Assembly (NCBI RefSeq): GCF_024398015.1
Contig: NZ_CP073747.1
Location: 3,097,001 to 3,161,000 of the forward strand
Length of the DNA stretch: 64,000 nt
Source: Kordiimonas sp. SCSIO 12610
GTDB lineage: Bacteria; Pseudomonadota; Alphaproteobacteria; Sphingomonadales; Kordiimonadaceae
Direction: 5' to 3'
A model generated the notes under the pieces. It did no database searches, had not been told where the DNA came from, and worked only from the letters and a program-made list of their open reading frames with translations. The translations under genes were made by a program, and so were the position numbers. This document shows positions 37,985 through 47,507 of this stretch, one piece after another (within the stretch, counting starts at the first letter, position 1; every line of letters begins with the position of its first letter).

Positions 37985-38018
37985 GCCGGCCAATCAAACC
38001 GGCAGATCAGTTAGCCGG
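37985..38018 (-). promoter_or_regulatory. Alternating GCCGG/CCGGC segments in the ybjN-like leader
   Basis: GCCGG at 37985-37989, CCGGC at 37999-38003 and GCCGG at 38014-38018. The middle copy can pair with either neighbour, so two exclusive hairpins are possible just upstream of the ybjN-like gene on its transcript. Confidence 0.35.
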
Positions 38019-38228
38019 TTAGTGACTCATATATGTCGCGTCAGAAGCACGATATATAGCTTCCTATATTTTTATGAACACTAAATATAGGGTGCCATTA
38101 GTTAAGAATTGATGCAAGAAAATATTAACAAACAGCCATATTTGTTATAATTTTGTCATAAACCTCGATTTTATCGTGGTGACTGAGCGATAATCATCAA
38201 CAAACAGACAACCCTTATAATTAAGCTG

Positions 38229-38471
38229 CTATTTCTCGTTTTTCAGCGCTTCGATTTCTGCGCGAAGGGCATCATTTTCAAGCCGAGCTTTCTCTGCCAT
38301 CGCACGCACCGTTTCAAATTCTTCACGGCTCACAAGGTCCATACCTGCAATCTGCTTTTCAAACCATGCACGAAACTGGCCTTCCATCTCGTTTTTAACG
38401 CCGTGCAGCGTACCGGCCGCACCCGTTGCAAGCTTGGCGATATCATCCATGATTTTGTTGTTGGTTTGCAT
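38229..38471 (-). CDS. ubiK: UbiK-family accessory factor (BMFP)
   Basis: An 80-residue protein. A helical N-terminal part (MDDIAKLATGAAGTLHGVKNEMEGQFRAWFEKQIAGMDLVSREEFETVRAMAEKAR) leads to a C-terminal coiled coil LENDALRAEIEALKN, exactly the BMFP/UbiK layout. In E. coli UbiK assists aerobic ubiquinone synthesis with UbiJ; membrane association through the amphipathic helix is likely. Divergent from lgt; the pair is common in alphaproteobacteria. Confidence 0.88.
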   Translation of the reverse strand: MQTNNKIMDDIAKLATGAAGTLHGVKNEMEGQFRAWFEKQIAGMDLVSREEFETVRAMAEKARLENDALRAEIEALKNEK

Positions 38472-38669
38472 GCTTTATCCTAACTTCTGCTCAAATTGGT
38501 AATAGTTGAACCTTATATGATAGATAATCACCATATTTTCAATGCTACAGAGTGCCTCACCGCAATATGAAGGATTGTTTCCTAAAGAATATATACATAA
38601 TCTATCTCTTCCACTAAAACTCGCATAAAGTTCAAACACCTTGTCTTGAAATCAACATATGGATTTTTG

Positions 38670-39536
38670 ATGATCGATATTTTCGCAGCAACATTCAGCG
38701 CCATATCTACAACCATCCCTTTCCCTAATATTGACCCCGTCATTATAAGTTTCGGGGAAGTACCTTTGGTTGGTGAGCTTGCTATCAGATGGTATTCGCT
38801 TTCGTATCTTGCGGGTTTGCTTTTTGCTGGCTGGTACATGGGCCGAATTGTCAAAAAACCAGGCGCACCTATGTCAAAAGATCATCTGGATGACATGATT
38901 TTCTGGGCTACAATCGGCATTATCGCAGGCGGACGTTTGGGTTATGTCCTCTTCTACGGTGAAGGAAAGTTTTTTAACGACCCGTTGCTTGTTTTCCGCT
39001 TTGCCGATGGGGGAATGTCTTTCCATGGTGGATTAATCGGTGTTGTTTTAGCCGTGATTTTCATCGCGCGAAAAAACAAGCTGAATTTAATGCGGGTAGC
39101 TGATCTCGTCGCGATTGTAAGCCCGATTGGGTTGCTGTGTGGAAGGATAGCAAACTTTATTAATGGCGAACTTTGGGGCAGAGCAACGGATGTACCGTGG
39201 GCGATGGTGTTCCCTGATGACCCGTCACAGCTAGCGCGCCATCCAAGCCAACTATATGAAGCCTTCGGGGAAGGGCTGCTATTATTCATTATTTTGCAAA
39301 TTTTATATCACAGAACCAATCTTCCCAAAAAGAGCCCGGGGGTGATCGCAGGTCTCTTTTTCATAGGATATGGGCTTGCGCGTATCACTGTTGAATTCTT
39401 CCGCGAACCAGATAGCCATATTGGATTAATAGCGGGCATTTCGCGCGGCCAGATGCTATCCGTGCCTATGTTCCTTCTGGCTGCATGGTTGATCCATAAA
39501 GGCATGAACCACAGCAAAACAAGAACCAAGCCATAA
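38670..39536 (+). CDS. lgt: Prolipoprotein diacylglyceryl transferase
   Basis: A 288-residue inner-membrane enzyme that attaches diacylglycerol to the lipobox cysteine of preprolipoproteins. Signature segments are the HGG motif in GMSFHGGLIGV, the GRIANFINGELWGR signature in the middle and a C-terminal GLFFIGYGLARITVEFFREPD. Seven or so hydrophobic helices are visible. I choose ATG 38670 with GGA 6 bases upstream; a TTG 24 bases earlier is less likely. First gene of lgt-midA; midA starts 4 bp after its stop. Confidence 0.95.
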   Translation: MIDIFAATFSAISTTIPFPNIDPVIISFGEVPLVGELAIRWYSLSYLAGLLFAGWYMGRIVKKPGAPMSKDHLDDMIFWATIGIIAGGRLGYVLFYGEGKFFNDPLLVFRFADGGMSFHGGLIGVVLAVIFIARKNKLNLMRVADLVAIVSPIGLLCGRIANFINGELWGRATDVPWAMVFPDDPSQLARHPSQLYEAFGEGLLLFIILQILYHRTNLPKKSPGVIAGLFFIGYGLARITVEFFREPDSHIGLIAGISRGQMLSVPMFLLAAWLIHKGMNHSKTRTKP

Positions 39537-39540
39537 CCCT

Positions 39541-40599
39541 ATGTCTGCTCAACGCTCACTTCAGGACAAGTTAGAAAGGCGCATCGCTGCATTAGGTCCG
39601 ATTTCTATCGCAGATTATATGCGCGAATGCCTGATGGATCCGGAATTTGGCTATTATCAGCAACAGGTTGTTTTTGGCGAAAAAGGCGACTTTACAACGG
39701 CCCCTGAAATCAGCCAGATGTTCGGCGAGATTATTGGCCTCAAGCTTGCCGAAAAATGGTTATTAGCCGGCAGCCCAAAAAATACTATGCTCATCGAACT
39801 CGGCCCCGGCCGAGGGACTTTGATGGCTGACATTTTGCGCGCTACGAAAATGGTGCCCAATTTTCATGAAGCAATAGACATACATTTTGTTGAAACCAGC
39901 AAACAATTAAAAACCTTACAAAAGGAAAAGGTTCCTGATGCCAATTGGCATGATCAAATTCATGACGTACCAGAGGGGTTTTCCCTGATTGTCGCCAATG
40001 AATTTTTTGATGCCCTGCCAATCCATCAGTTTGAAAAGAAAGATGGTATTTGGTTTGAACGCATGGTCGCTACAAAGAACGGTGCGTTAGAATATGTATT
40101 ATCCAATCCCGGACCACAATTTTCGCTGGTTCCGTCATCGTTCAAAGCAAAAGAAAATGGCTCAATTTATGAGGTTTGTCCCGCCGCATTATCCATCACT
40201 GGTATAGTATCCGAGCGGATCAAAAAATACGGCGGAAGCGCTATTATTATCGACTATGGATATATTCAGTCAACTGGCGGCGATACGTTTCAAGCTCTAA
40301 AGCATCATACATATGTGCCCACACTAGAAAACCCGGGCAGCGCAGATTTAACCGCTCATGTTGCGTTTGACCAGCTAGCGAATGTGGCGAAAGAGATTGG
40401 AGTAAAAGTGAATGGGGCCTTTGAACAAGGCGCATTTCTAATGCAGGCAGGAATTGGTGAACGGGCACAAAATTTGGCGAAGGATGCCCCGGAAGACTTG
40501 CAAAAGAAGATTTTAGGTGAGCTTGTTCGACTGACAGCGCCAGATCAGATGGGACAGCTTTTCAAAGTACTTCTGCTTAATCATATCAAATTTGAATAG
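39541..40599 (+). CDS. SAM-dependent methyltransferase, MidA/NDUFAF7 family
   Basis: A 352-residue class I methyltransferase of the family that includes NDUFAF7, the mitochondrial complex I arginine methyltransferase. Conserved segments are GYYQQQVVFGEKGDFTTAPEISQMFGEIIGLKLAEKW, the SAM-binding LIELGPGRGTLMADILRATK and VANEFFDALPIHQFEK. In an alphaproteobacterium it may modify a NADH dehydrogenase subunit (inference). Starts 4 bp after lgt, so very probably translationally linked with it. Confidence 0.9.
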   Translation: MSAQRSLQDKLERRIAALGPISIADYMRECLMDPEFGYYQQQVVFGEKGDFTTAPEISQMFGEIIGLKLAEKWLLAGSPKNTMLIELGPGRGTLMADILRATKMVPNFHEAIDIHFVETSKQLKTLQKEKVPDANWHDQIHDVPEGFSLIVANEFFDALPIHQFEKKDGIWFERMVATKNGALEYVLSNPGPQFSLVPSSFKAKENGSIYEVCPAALSITGIVSERIKKYGGSAIIIDYGYIQSTGGDTFQALKHHTYVPTLENPGSADLTAHVAFDQLANVAKEIGVKVNGAFEQGAFLMQAGIGERAQNLAKDAPEDLQKKILGELVRLTAPDQMGQLFKVLLLNHIKFE

Positions 40600-40687
40600 A
40601 CACTATACATTTTTATAATCCATGCCGACTTGTAATTAAAGACCGCTGATGTAATTTCACCAATATATTCAATCAGGAGATATTATT

Positions 40688-41932
40688 ATGGCGGCCACAT
40701 CCTTGTCTTCCGTATTCAACCTACCCAACGGCTCAAGCTTCCCAAACAGGGTAGCAAAGGCTGCGATGGAAGAAAGCCTGTGTGCCCCAGATCATGGTCC
40801 AAGTGACCGTTTGATAAACTTATACAAACGCTGGTCAGAAGGCAAACCAGGCCTTCTGATAACTGGAAACATCATGGTCGACCGTAAAGCGCTTACAGGA
40901 CCCAACAATGTTATCGTAGAAGACGACAGGCATATTGAAGGGCTGAAGGCATGGGCAAATGCCGGAACCATTGGCGGCAATCAACTATGGGCACAAATTA
41001 GCCATCCCGGGCGACAGGTTTTTGCCAATATGGACGATGAACCAGTTGCCCCGTCTGCCGTCGGTGTTAACATTCCCGGAGCGCGCGGCATGTTTGCCAT
41101 TCCTCGCGAACTGAGTAGTGACGAAATAAACGATTTGATCGAACGCTTTGGTAAAACAGCATCTATACTGGATAAAGCAGGCTTTGACGGGGTGCAAATT
41201 CACGGTGCACATGGGTATTTGATCAGTCAATTTCTATCTCCAATAACCAATCAACGTACGGACGAATGGGGTGGTTCTATTGAAAACAGAGCCCGTTTTC
41301 TTATGGAAATCATCAAAAGCGTTAAAGACGCGACAGGTGATAAGTTCAGTATTGGTCTAAAGCTAAATAGTGCAGATTTCCAACGTGGTGGCTTTACAGA
41401 AGAAGATGCAGAGACCGTTATCAAAATGCTGAATGTGGAAAAATTAGACCTTCTTGAAATATCTGGCGGCACTTATGAAGCCCCAGCCATGTCTGGTAAA
41501 ACACCCACGAGCGAGTCTACGCTCGCCCGCGAAGCTTATTTCCTAGAGTTTGCAACAAAAATAAAAGCAATAACAACCATACCTATCATGGTGACAGGTG
41601 GTTTCAGAAGCAAAGGCATTATGGACGAGGCGCTTGAAACTGGCGCACTCGACATTATTGGGATGGGCAAGCCGTTTGCTTGCGATCCAAATGTAGCGCA
41701 AAAGTTAGTTGAAAACCAAATTGACAAGGTACGAACCAAAGATATTAAAATGTCAAAGCCCGCATTTGAAAGTGTATCAGAAATGGCTTGGGCCAAAAGT
41801 CAGATACAGCGAATTTCAGCAGGTAAAAACCCGGACCCAATTTGGCCACCATTATGGAACATGATCGGTTCACAGATTACACAGCGCCGAGACGCTAAAA
41901 AGTACAAAGAATGGCTAAAAACTGCCATCTAA
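40688..41932 (+). CDS. NADH:flavin oxidoreductase, Old Yellow Enzyme family
   Basis: A 414-residue FMN-dependent ene-reductase-like TIM barrel. Visible motifs: FPNRVAKAAMEESLC at the N-terminus, QLWAQISHPGRQ, the catalytic and flavin-binding DGVQIHGAHGYLISQFLSPITNQRTDEWGGSIENRARF, and IPIMVTGGFRSKGIMDEAL with IIGMGKPFACDPN for phosphate binding. It lacks the C-terminal Fe-S and FAD domains of dienoyl-CoA reductases. GGAGA lies before the ATG. It separates midA from pgeF, which are usually adjacent. Confidence 0.92.
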   Translation: MAATSLSSVFNLPNGSSFPNRVAKAAMEESLCAPDHGPSDRLINLYKRWSEGKPGLLITGNIMVDRKALTGPNNVIVEDDRHIEGLKAWANAGTIGGNQLWAQISHPGRQVFANMDDEPVAPSAVGVNIPGARGMFAIPRELSSDEINDLIERFGKTASILDKAGFDGVQIHGAHGYLISQFLSPITNQRTDEWGGSIENRARFLMEIIKSVKDATGDKFSIGLKLNSADFQRGGFTEEDAETVIKMLNVEKLDLLEISGGTYEAPAMSGKTPTSESTLAREAYFLEFATKIKAITTIPIMVTGGFRSKGIMDEALETGALDIIGMGKPFACDPNVAQKLVENQIDKVRTKDIKMSKPAFESVSEMAWAKSQIQRISAGKNPDPIWPPLWNMIGSQITQRRDAKKYKEWLKTAI

Positions 41933-41971
41933 CAGTTATAGGTCAACGAGCCATCCAATAAAGACAAAGTC

Positions 41972-42760
41972 ATGCTGAATACAAAAAAAATCAAGACATG
42001 CCAACTCGAATATTCGAACGCTATTGATTACCCTCATGGCTTTTTTTCCAATAATGGTGGTGTTTCTGAAGGCATATATAAAAGTTTGAACTGCGGCCCC
42101 GGGTCTAATGATATTCCGGAGCGTATTATCACTAATCGCGCTTTAGTCGCTGAAGCCTTAACAGGTGATAAAACGACACCCGTTTTAAGCCTTTACCAAG
42201 TCCATAGTAATATCACTGTTCGTGCCAACAGCGATTGGAAGGAAAATCGCCCAGAAGCTGATGCAATGGTTACAAACACCCCGGGCCTTGTGCTCGGAAT
42301 TTTAACCGCCGACTGCACACCGGTGCTGTTCGCAGATAAAAAGAATAAAGTAATTGGAGCCGCACATGCAGGGTGGAAAGGAGCACTATCCGGGGTTTTA
42401 CAAGCTACGATCAATCAGATGTTGTCACTGGGTGCACAATTGGAAACCATAACAGCGGCAATAGGCCCAACAATTCATCAACCTAGCTATGAAGTGACGC
42501 AGCCATTTAGAGATAAGTTCTTAGAACACAATGAAGCCTACAATAAATTTTTTCATAGTGGATGTGATAACGACCATTTTCAGTTCAATTTACCTGAGTT
42601 TGTAAAATGGCAGCTTCGCGAAACCGGCCTTCAATCAATCTATTCATCCACTACAGATACATATACCAGCCAGAATCATTTCTCATATCGCAGGACAACT
42701 CATAAAAACGAATCAGATTATGGTCGGCAAATGTCTGCCATCACACTTCCCCACCCTTAA
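41972..42760 (+). CDS. pgeF: Peptidoglycan editing factor PgeF (laccase-domain / YfiH family)
   Basis: A 262-residue protein of the YfiH/DUF152 family, which in E. coli removes wrongly incorporated L-Ser from peptidoglycan precursors. The catalytic metal residues are in LYQVHSN (His), ILTADCTPVLFAD (Cys) and GAAHAGWKGALSGVL (His). The C-terminal SYRRTTHKNESDYGRQMSAITL is typical. The older 'polyphenol oxidase' label is doubtful. Same strand as lgt and midA, with the oxidoreductase gene in between. Confidence 0.93.
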   Translation: MLNTKKIKTCQLEYSNAIDYPHGFFSNNGGVSEGIYKSLNCGPGSNDIPERIITNRALVAEALTGDKTTPVLSLYQVHSNITVRANSDWKENRPEADAMVTNTPGLVLGILTADCTPVLFADKKNKVIGAAHAGWKGALSGVLQATINQMLSLGAQLETITAAIGPTIHQPSYEVTQPFRDKFLEHNEAYNKFFHSGCDNDHFQFNLPEFVKWQLRETGLQSIYSSTTDTYTSQNHFSYRRTTHKNESDYGRQMSAITLPHP

Positions 42761-42933
42761 AAGTAGACGATTCTATATTTTGTGCGATTTTGAGTAGCTT
42801 TATCATCGATAAAAACACACCTTCGTGAGGAAGTTTGCAGAATTATTACGGATAACTTTACAGAACAGGTTGGCCCTGATAAACGAGCCCCATATTCAAA
42901 CCTCAACATTTCCTGCCACAGGGAGGCGACCTT

Positions 42934-43872
42934 ATGGGAATGAAGATTTTATCTGGTAACTCTAACACCGAGCTTGCCGAGGCTATCGCTGCATATCTTA
43001 ATATGCCACTCACAAAAGCAGCTATCAAACGTTTCTCAGATCAGGAAGTCTTTGTAGAAATTCATGAAAATGTTCGCGGCGAAGATGTTTTCATTGTTCA
43101 GCCAACGAACTTCCCAGCGAATGACCATATGATGGAACTGCTGGTCGCGATTGACGCCTTAAAACGTGCTTCCGCGAGGCGTATTACCGCCGTTATCCCG
43201 TATTTTGGATACGCGCGCCAAGACAGAAAGCCTGGACCAAGAACACCAATTTCAGCAAAGCTTGTTGCAAACCTTATTACAACAGCAGGCGCGAACAGGG
43301 TCCTCACAATGGACCTTCACGCTGGTCAAATACAGGGTTTCTTTGATATCCCAACAGACAATTTGTATGCCATGCCTGTGCTTGTTCGCGACATGAAAGA
43401 AAAGTACACAAACCGTGAAACAACAATCGTTTCGCCAGATGTTGGTGGTGTGGTTCGTGCACGTGCGTATGCAAAACGCATGGATGCTCCCATCGCAATC
43501 ATCGATAAACGGCGCGAGCGCGCTGGCGTTTCCGAAGTGATGCACTTGGTTGGTGAAGTTGAAGGTACGGACTGCGTACTTGTTGATGACATAGTTGATA
43601 GTGCTGGTACACTATGCAATGCAGCAAAAGCCCTCAAAGACGCTGGTGCCAAATCCGTTTCGGCATACGTGGCTCACGGTGTATTATCAGGCCCAGCATT
43701 AGAACGCATAGAAAACAGTGTAATGGATGAAGTTGTTATAACTGACAGCATTAAACCTACTGAAGGTGTTCATGCGAACTCTAAAATTCGTGTGGTTACT
43801 GTCGCACCATTACTTGCAGAAGCCATGAACCGCATCGCACACGAAACAAGCGTTTCAAGCCTGTTTGATTAA
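42934..43872 (+). CDS. prs: Ribose-phosphate pyrophosphokinase
   Basis: A 312-residue enzyme making PRPP from ribose 5-phosphate and ATP for nucleotide, histidine and tryptophan synthesis. Typical segments are [19 protein letters not shown], the flexible-loop region [21 protein letters not shown], the catalytic [18 protein letters not shown], and the PRPP-binding [24 protein letters not shown] lies before ATG 42934. Length is normal. A strong terminator follows. Confidence 0.97.
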   Translation: MGMKILSGNSNTELAEAIAAYLNMPLTKAAIKRFSDQEVFVEIHENVRGEDVFIVQPTNFPANDHMMELLVAIDALKRASARRITAVIPYFGYARQDRKPGPRTPISAKLVANLITTAGANRVLTMDLHAGQIQGFFDIPTDNLYAMPVLVRDMKEKYTNRETTIVSPDVGGVVRARAYAKRMDAPIAIIDKRRERAGVSEVMHLVGEVEGTDCVLVDDIVDSAGTLCNAAKALKDAGAKSVSAYVAHGVLSGPALERIENSVMDEVVITDSIKPTEGVHANSKIRVVTVAPLLAEAMNRIAHETSVSSLFD

Positions 43873-43891
43873 GACATAATGAAACAAAATT

Positions 43892-43923
43892 AAAAGTCTC
43901 AGAAACCCATCTGAGACTTTTTC
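43892..43923 (+). terminator. Intrinsic terminator after prs
   Basis: AAAAGTCTCAGA at 43892-43903 pairs perfectly with TCTGAGACTTTT at 43910-43921 around a 6-nt loop. Confidence 0.92.
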
Positions 43924-43941
43924 ATATTTTAGCCGATAGAT

Positions 43942-44643
43942 TTAGATTCCTAAATCCGCTGGTGTTAGAAAGACAAGATCAGGCGCATCATAATCTGGGA
44001 AAATCTTCTCTAAGGCTTTTGCGGTAAATTCCGCAGCAACAGGGCCCACTCGTGTAGTGCCTGACGTCGTTAAATAAGCATAATCACGGCCTTGGTAATT
44101 ACGGCCTGCCGTAAATTTAGGCACCAATGCTGTCCAAACTTTATGCTCAGCGATTAAATTATTGTTCTCGTCATAATGCTTAACAACGCCTTTCATGCGA
44201 CTATTGAAGGAATTAATCGCGGCAAGGGGAAAATTAGCAATCCTTAACTCGGTAATATCAAGAACAATTCTACCATTGAAGCCGTCAGGACTGGCTTCTT
44301 CAATCCCCCGTTTCATCATTTCTTCTATGAGAGCAGGTACCGAATAATCATCAAGATTAGGAATTAACCTTTCATTTGCCCATTCAGTCTGGAAGAATCT
44401 GCTATTATTCAAACGGTCCCGTGGGCGTTGTGCCTGACGTGAACCATCTCTGCGAAAATCTCTGAAGACTTCTTCCCGCTGCTTATCAATAGCGGATATA
44501 CGATCCATTCGTTTCGCCAAATATTTTGAGAAACTCAATTCAATGATATCTGACTCAGCAAATGCTGTACCAGAAAGCCCGAGCATTACAGGTATAACCG
44601 CTGCAGAAACAACCTTTCGGAATTTGACTATATTCTTAAACAT
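43942..44643 (-). CDS. Secreted protein of unknown function
   Basis: A 233-residue exported protein with a signal peptide (AAVIPVMLGLSGTAFA, cleavage before ESD). The mature part begins with a charged helical stretch (RMDRISAIDKQREEVFRDFRRDGSRQAQRPRD) and continues with a beta-rich domain (NGRIVLDITELRIANFPLAAINSFNSRMKGVVKHYDENNNLIAEHKVWTALVP pattern) that resembles a periplasmic or lipoprotein-like fold. I do not recognise the family. Convergent with prs. Confidence 0.65.
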   Translation of the reverse strand: MFKNIVKFRKVVSAAVIPVMLGLSGTAFAESDIIELSFSKYLAKRMDRISAIDKQREEVFRDFRRDGSRQAQRPRDRLNNSRFFQTEWANERLIPNLDDYSVPALIEEMMKRGIEEASPDGFNGRIVLDITELRIANFPLAAINSFNSRMKGVVKHYDENNNLIAEHKVWTALVPKFTAGRNYQGRDYAYLTTSGTTRVGPVAAEFTAKALEKIFPDYDAPDLVFLTPADLGI

Positions 44644-44951
44644 TTAAGTCTCCTCTTTACGATTCACACCCAACACATTTTATAATCGCAGAATATAACA
44701 TTAGATTGAACCTGACATGAACAAAAATAAAATACTTGCCTAATTAATATCCTCCGGCCAAGAAGCCTTAGAAATAGCGTTTTTACGTAGTTTTTAAGCC
44801 GATTCAGCCTTGCATTATCCATGAAAAAAGGGTACACCCCGCCAACCTTGAATGCATAGGCTTCAAGCTAATCCGTCCTTGCATCCCTGGAGGAAGTGAC
44901 GGTCGGACATAAAATTACTTTATGACCGAATAAAAATATTGGAGAAATCAG
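44644..44951. other. 308-bp intergenic region upstream of rplY
   Basis: No gene seen. CTTGAA at 44847-44852 and TTCAAG at 44862-44867 form a short inverted repeat, and CCGTC at 44873-44877 with GACGG at 44898-44902 another, both in the likely rplY leader. They could be parts of an autoregulatory leader, but this is weak. Confidence 0.4.
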
Positions 44952-45584
44952 ATGGCCAAAGTCATCACTATCGCGGCTGAACCGCGTGAACGAGTTGGCA
45001 AGGGAGCCTCTCGTGCAGCACGTCGTGCTGGTCAAGTCCCTGCTGTTATTTACGGTGATAACAAAGAACCAGAAGCTATTCAAATTCCACAGAATGAAGT
45101 TATTCGTCTTCTAAACCGTGGCGGTTTTATGTCTCATACTTTTGAGATTAAAGTCGGCAAGAAAAAAGCAACAGTACTTCCACGTGATCTGCAATTGCAT
45201 CCTGTGTCTGACGCACCGATGCACATTGACTTCTTGCGCCTTGGTAAAGGTGCTACTGTTGTAATGTCAGTTCCTGTTCGTGTAACTGGCGAAGAAGTTT
45301 CACCTGGCCTCAAGCGCGGTGGTGTAATTAATCACACACGTCACGATATCGAGCTAAACGTTCCTGCGGACGCAATTCCTGAGTTTATCGAAGTTTCTGT
45401 AGCAGAACTTGAACTCGGTGAAGCAGCTAAGATTTCTGATGTTACGCTTCCAAAAGGCTGCGAACCAACGATTACAGATCGTGACTTCACAATCTGTGCG
45501 ATCGTTGCTCCAAGTGGACTTAAGTCTGCTGAGAATGCAGCATCAGACGATGAAGCAGAAGCATCAGAAGAGACTGCTGAATAA
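44952..45584 (+). CDS. rplY: 50S ribosomal protein L25/CTC family
   Basis: A 210-residue long-form L25 (CTC/TL5-like) that binds 5S rRNA. The N-terminal L25 domain has ERVGKGASRAARRAGQVPAVIYGDNKEP and continues with LPRDLQLHPVSDAPMHIDFLRL. The C-terminal CTC domain contains VRVTGEEVSPGLKRGGVINHTRHDIELNVPADAIPEFIEVSV, and an acidic Ala/Glu-rich tail ends the protein. GGAGA precedes the ATG. First gene of rplY-pth-ychF, a conserved order. Confidence 0.96.
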   Translation: MAKVITIAAEPRERVGKGASRAARRAGQVPAVIYGDNKEPEAIQIPQNEVIRLLNRGGFMSHTFEIKVGKKKATVLPRDLQLHPVSDAPMHIDFLRLGKGATVVMSVPVRVTGEEVSPGLKRGGVINHTRHDIELNVPADAIPEFIEVSVAELELGEAAKISDVTLPKGCEPTITDRDFTICAIVAPSGLKSAENAASDDEAEASEETAE

Positions 45585-45622
45585 TTTCGAGTTAATATCT
45601 CGTATAGTCGAAGGAGTTTGAA

Positions 45623-46327
45623 ATGCTGCTTTTTGTCGGACTTGGCAACCCTGGCAGCAAATATGAACGCAATCGACACAATATTGGTTTTATGGCGGTG
45701 GACGATATTGTTCATCGCCATAATTTTTCCGCTGGTCAGAAGAAATGGCAAGCCATAACTTTTGAAGGTCGAATTGGCAACGAGAAAATTATTGCGCTTC
45801 AGCCACAGACCTTCATGAACAACAGCGGTCAATCCGTTGGGGAAGCCATGCGCTTTTTCAAACTTAGCCCCGGTGATGTATTTGTATTCTACGACGAATT
45901 AGATCTGGCTTTTGGTAAAATAAAAGCAAAAATTGGCGGCGGGGCCGCAGGGCATAACGGAATTAGGTCAATTACATCGCACATAGGCGCAGACTACAAT
46001 CGTATTCGTATGGGAATTGGCCACCCCGGGCATAAAGATCGGGTACACGGCCATGTTTTAGGTGACTTCGCAAAATCTGAACAAACAGTTCTGGATGATA
46101 TGCTATCAGCCACAGGGCAAAATTCATCGTGGCTAACCAAGCGTGATTTACCGCGGTTTATGAGTGAAGTTGCACTTTCGACGTCACCAAATAAATCAAA
46201 TACGCAAAAACATACAGGCAACAAGACTTCACCAACGAAAGCCATAACGCCTAAAAAATCAAAACAAGATAGTAAGCAAGAAGGGCCGATGGCTGCAATG
46301 CTTCGCGCACTTAAAGGAGATAAGTAA
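45623..46327 (+). CDS. pth: Peptidyl-tRNA hydrolase
   Basis: A 234-residue enzyme that frees tRNA from dropped-off peptidyl-tRNA. Catalytic residues lie in GLGNPGSKYERNRHNIGFMAVDD (Asn9, His19), and later QPQTFMNNSGQSVGEAMRFF and FYDELDLAFGKIKAKIGGGAAGHNGIRSI. The core ends near residue 185; a further 45-50 residues are Lys/Thr/Ser-rich and probably disordered, an extension seen in some alphaproteobacteria. AAGGAG precedes the ATG. The final A of its stop codon is the first base of the ychF ATG. Confidence 0.96.
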   Translation: MLLFVGLGNPGSKYERNRHNIGFMAVDDIVHRHNFSAGQKKWQAITFEGRIGNEKIIALQPQTFMNNSGQSVGEAMRFFKLSPGDVFVFYDELDLAFGKIKAKIGGGAAGHNGIRSITSHIGADYNRIRMGIGHPGHKDRVHGHVLGDFAKSEQTVLDDMLSATGQNSSWLTKRDLPRFMSEVALSTSPNKSNTQKHTGNKTSPTKAITPKKSKQDSKQEGPMAAMLRALKGDK

Positions 46328-47430
46328 TGGGTTTTAAATGTGGTATTGTTGGTCTACCCAATGTTGGAAAATCAACCCTTTTTAACGCCTTAACGAACAC
46401 AGCGTCTGCGGCAGCGGCAAACTATCCTTTCTGCACCATCGAACCGAATGTTGGGCAGGTTCCCGTCCCGGACGAAAGGCTTTACGAACTAGCGAAACTC
46501 GCGGGATCTAAAAATGTAATAGCAACGCAATTGTCATTCGTAGACATCGCAGGGCTAGTACGCGGAGCATCAAAAGGGGAAGGCCTCGGCAACCAATTCC
46601 TGGGCAATATTCGCGAAGTAGATGCCATATGCCATGTACTACGCTGTTTTGAAGACGGCGACATCACCCATGTGGACGGGCGTGTCGATCCTGTGGCCGA
46701 CGCAGAAACGATCGAAACCGAATTAATGCTTGCAGACCTTGAGAGCCTCGAGGGGCGTATCCACAACCTTGGCAGGCGCGTCCGCGGAGGAGACAAGGAA
46801 GCGATTGCAACCCTTGCCATGGTAGAGCGGGCGATTGAAGTTCTCAAAGAAGGAAAACCCGCTAGGTTTGTAGAAGTAGCAGATGAAGAAGAAGCCAAAA
46901 CACTAAAGATGCTTCAACTTTTAACTGCGAAACCCATTCTTTATATTTGTAACGTTGACGAAGATAGCGCTGCAACCGGCAATGAATTTTCAGAGGCTGT
47001 TCAAAAAATGGCTGAAGAACAGGGATCAGGCTGCGTTATTATTTCAGCGGCCGTCGAAGCAGAGATCGCTCAGTTGGACGAAGATGAAGAGAAAGCAGAA
47101 TTCCTAGAAACACTCGGCCTGGGCCAAACTGGACTGGCGCGGGTGATCAGAGCCGGGTATGACCTTCTCAATTTGATTACATATTTCACGTGTGGGCCTA
47201 ACGAGACAAGAGCCTGGACTATCACAACTGGCACCAAAGCCCCTCAGGCAGCTGGGGTAATTCATACTGACTTTGAAAAAGGCTTCATTCGCGCAGAAAC
47301 AACTGCATATGACGATTATGTTGGATTGGGTGGTGAACAAGGTGCAAAAGACGCAGGGAAAATGCGACTTGAAGGTAAGGACTATACCGTTGCGGACGGC
47401 GATGTGATGCTTTTCCGTTTCAATACCTGA
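46327..47430 (+). CDS. ychF: Ribosome-associated ATPase YchF
   Basis: A 367-residue Obg-like P-loop protein that binds ATP rather than GTP and associates with ribosomes. G1 is GLPNVGKSTLFNALTN at 9-24; DIAGLVRGASKGEGLGNQFLGNIREVDAICHVLRCF is diagnostic. The C-terminal TGS domain contains YFTCGPNETRAWTITTGTKAPQAAGVIHTDFEKGFIRAE. Overlaps the pth stop by one base (TAATG), so it is coupled to pth. A perfect terminator follows. Confidence 0.97.
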   Translation: MGFKCGIVGLPNVGKSTLFNALTNTASAAAANYPFCTIEPNVGQVPVPDERLYELAKLAGSKNVIATQLSFVDIAGLVRGASKGEGLGNQFLGNIREVDAICHVLRCFEDGDITHVDGRVDPVADAETIETELMLADLESLEGRIHNLGRRVRGGDKEAIATLAMVERAIEVLKEGKPARFVEVADEEEAKTLKMLQLLTAKPILYICNVDEDSAATGNEFSEAVQKMAEEQGSGCVIISAAVEAEIAQLDEDEEKAEFLETLGLGQTGLARVIRAGYDLLNLITYFTCGPNETRAWTITTGTKAPQAAGVIHTDFEKGFIRAETTAYDDYVGLGGEQGAKDAGKMRLEGKDYTVADGDVMLFRFNT

Positions 47431-47452
47431 TAGAGTGTAAATTAGTACAAAT

Positions 47453-47485
47453 AAAAAGGCCTCAGTTTACGACTGAGGCCTTTTT
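47453..47485. terminator. Bidirectional terminator between ychF and suhB
   Basis: AAAAAGGCCTCAG at 47453-47465 pairs perfectly with CTGAGGCCTTTTT at 47473-47485 around a 7-nt loop, with A-run and T-run on the two sides, so it can serve both convergent genes. Confidence 0.93.
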
Positions 47486-47507
47486 CGATTCTAGTACAAA
47501 ACGCTGA

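Noticed and set aside
43098-43652. Several minus-strand open frames over prs
   Set aside because: They are fully inside a well-conserved gene and show no independent protein features.
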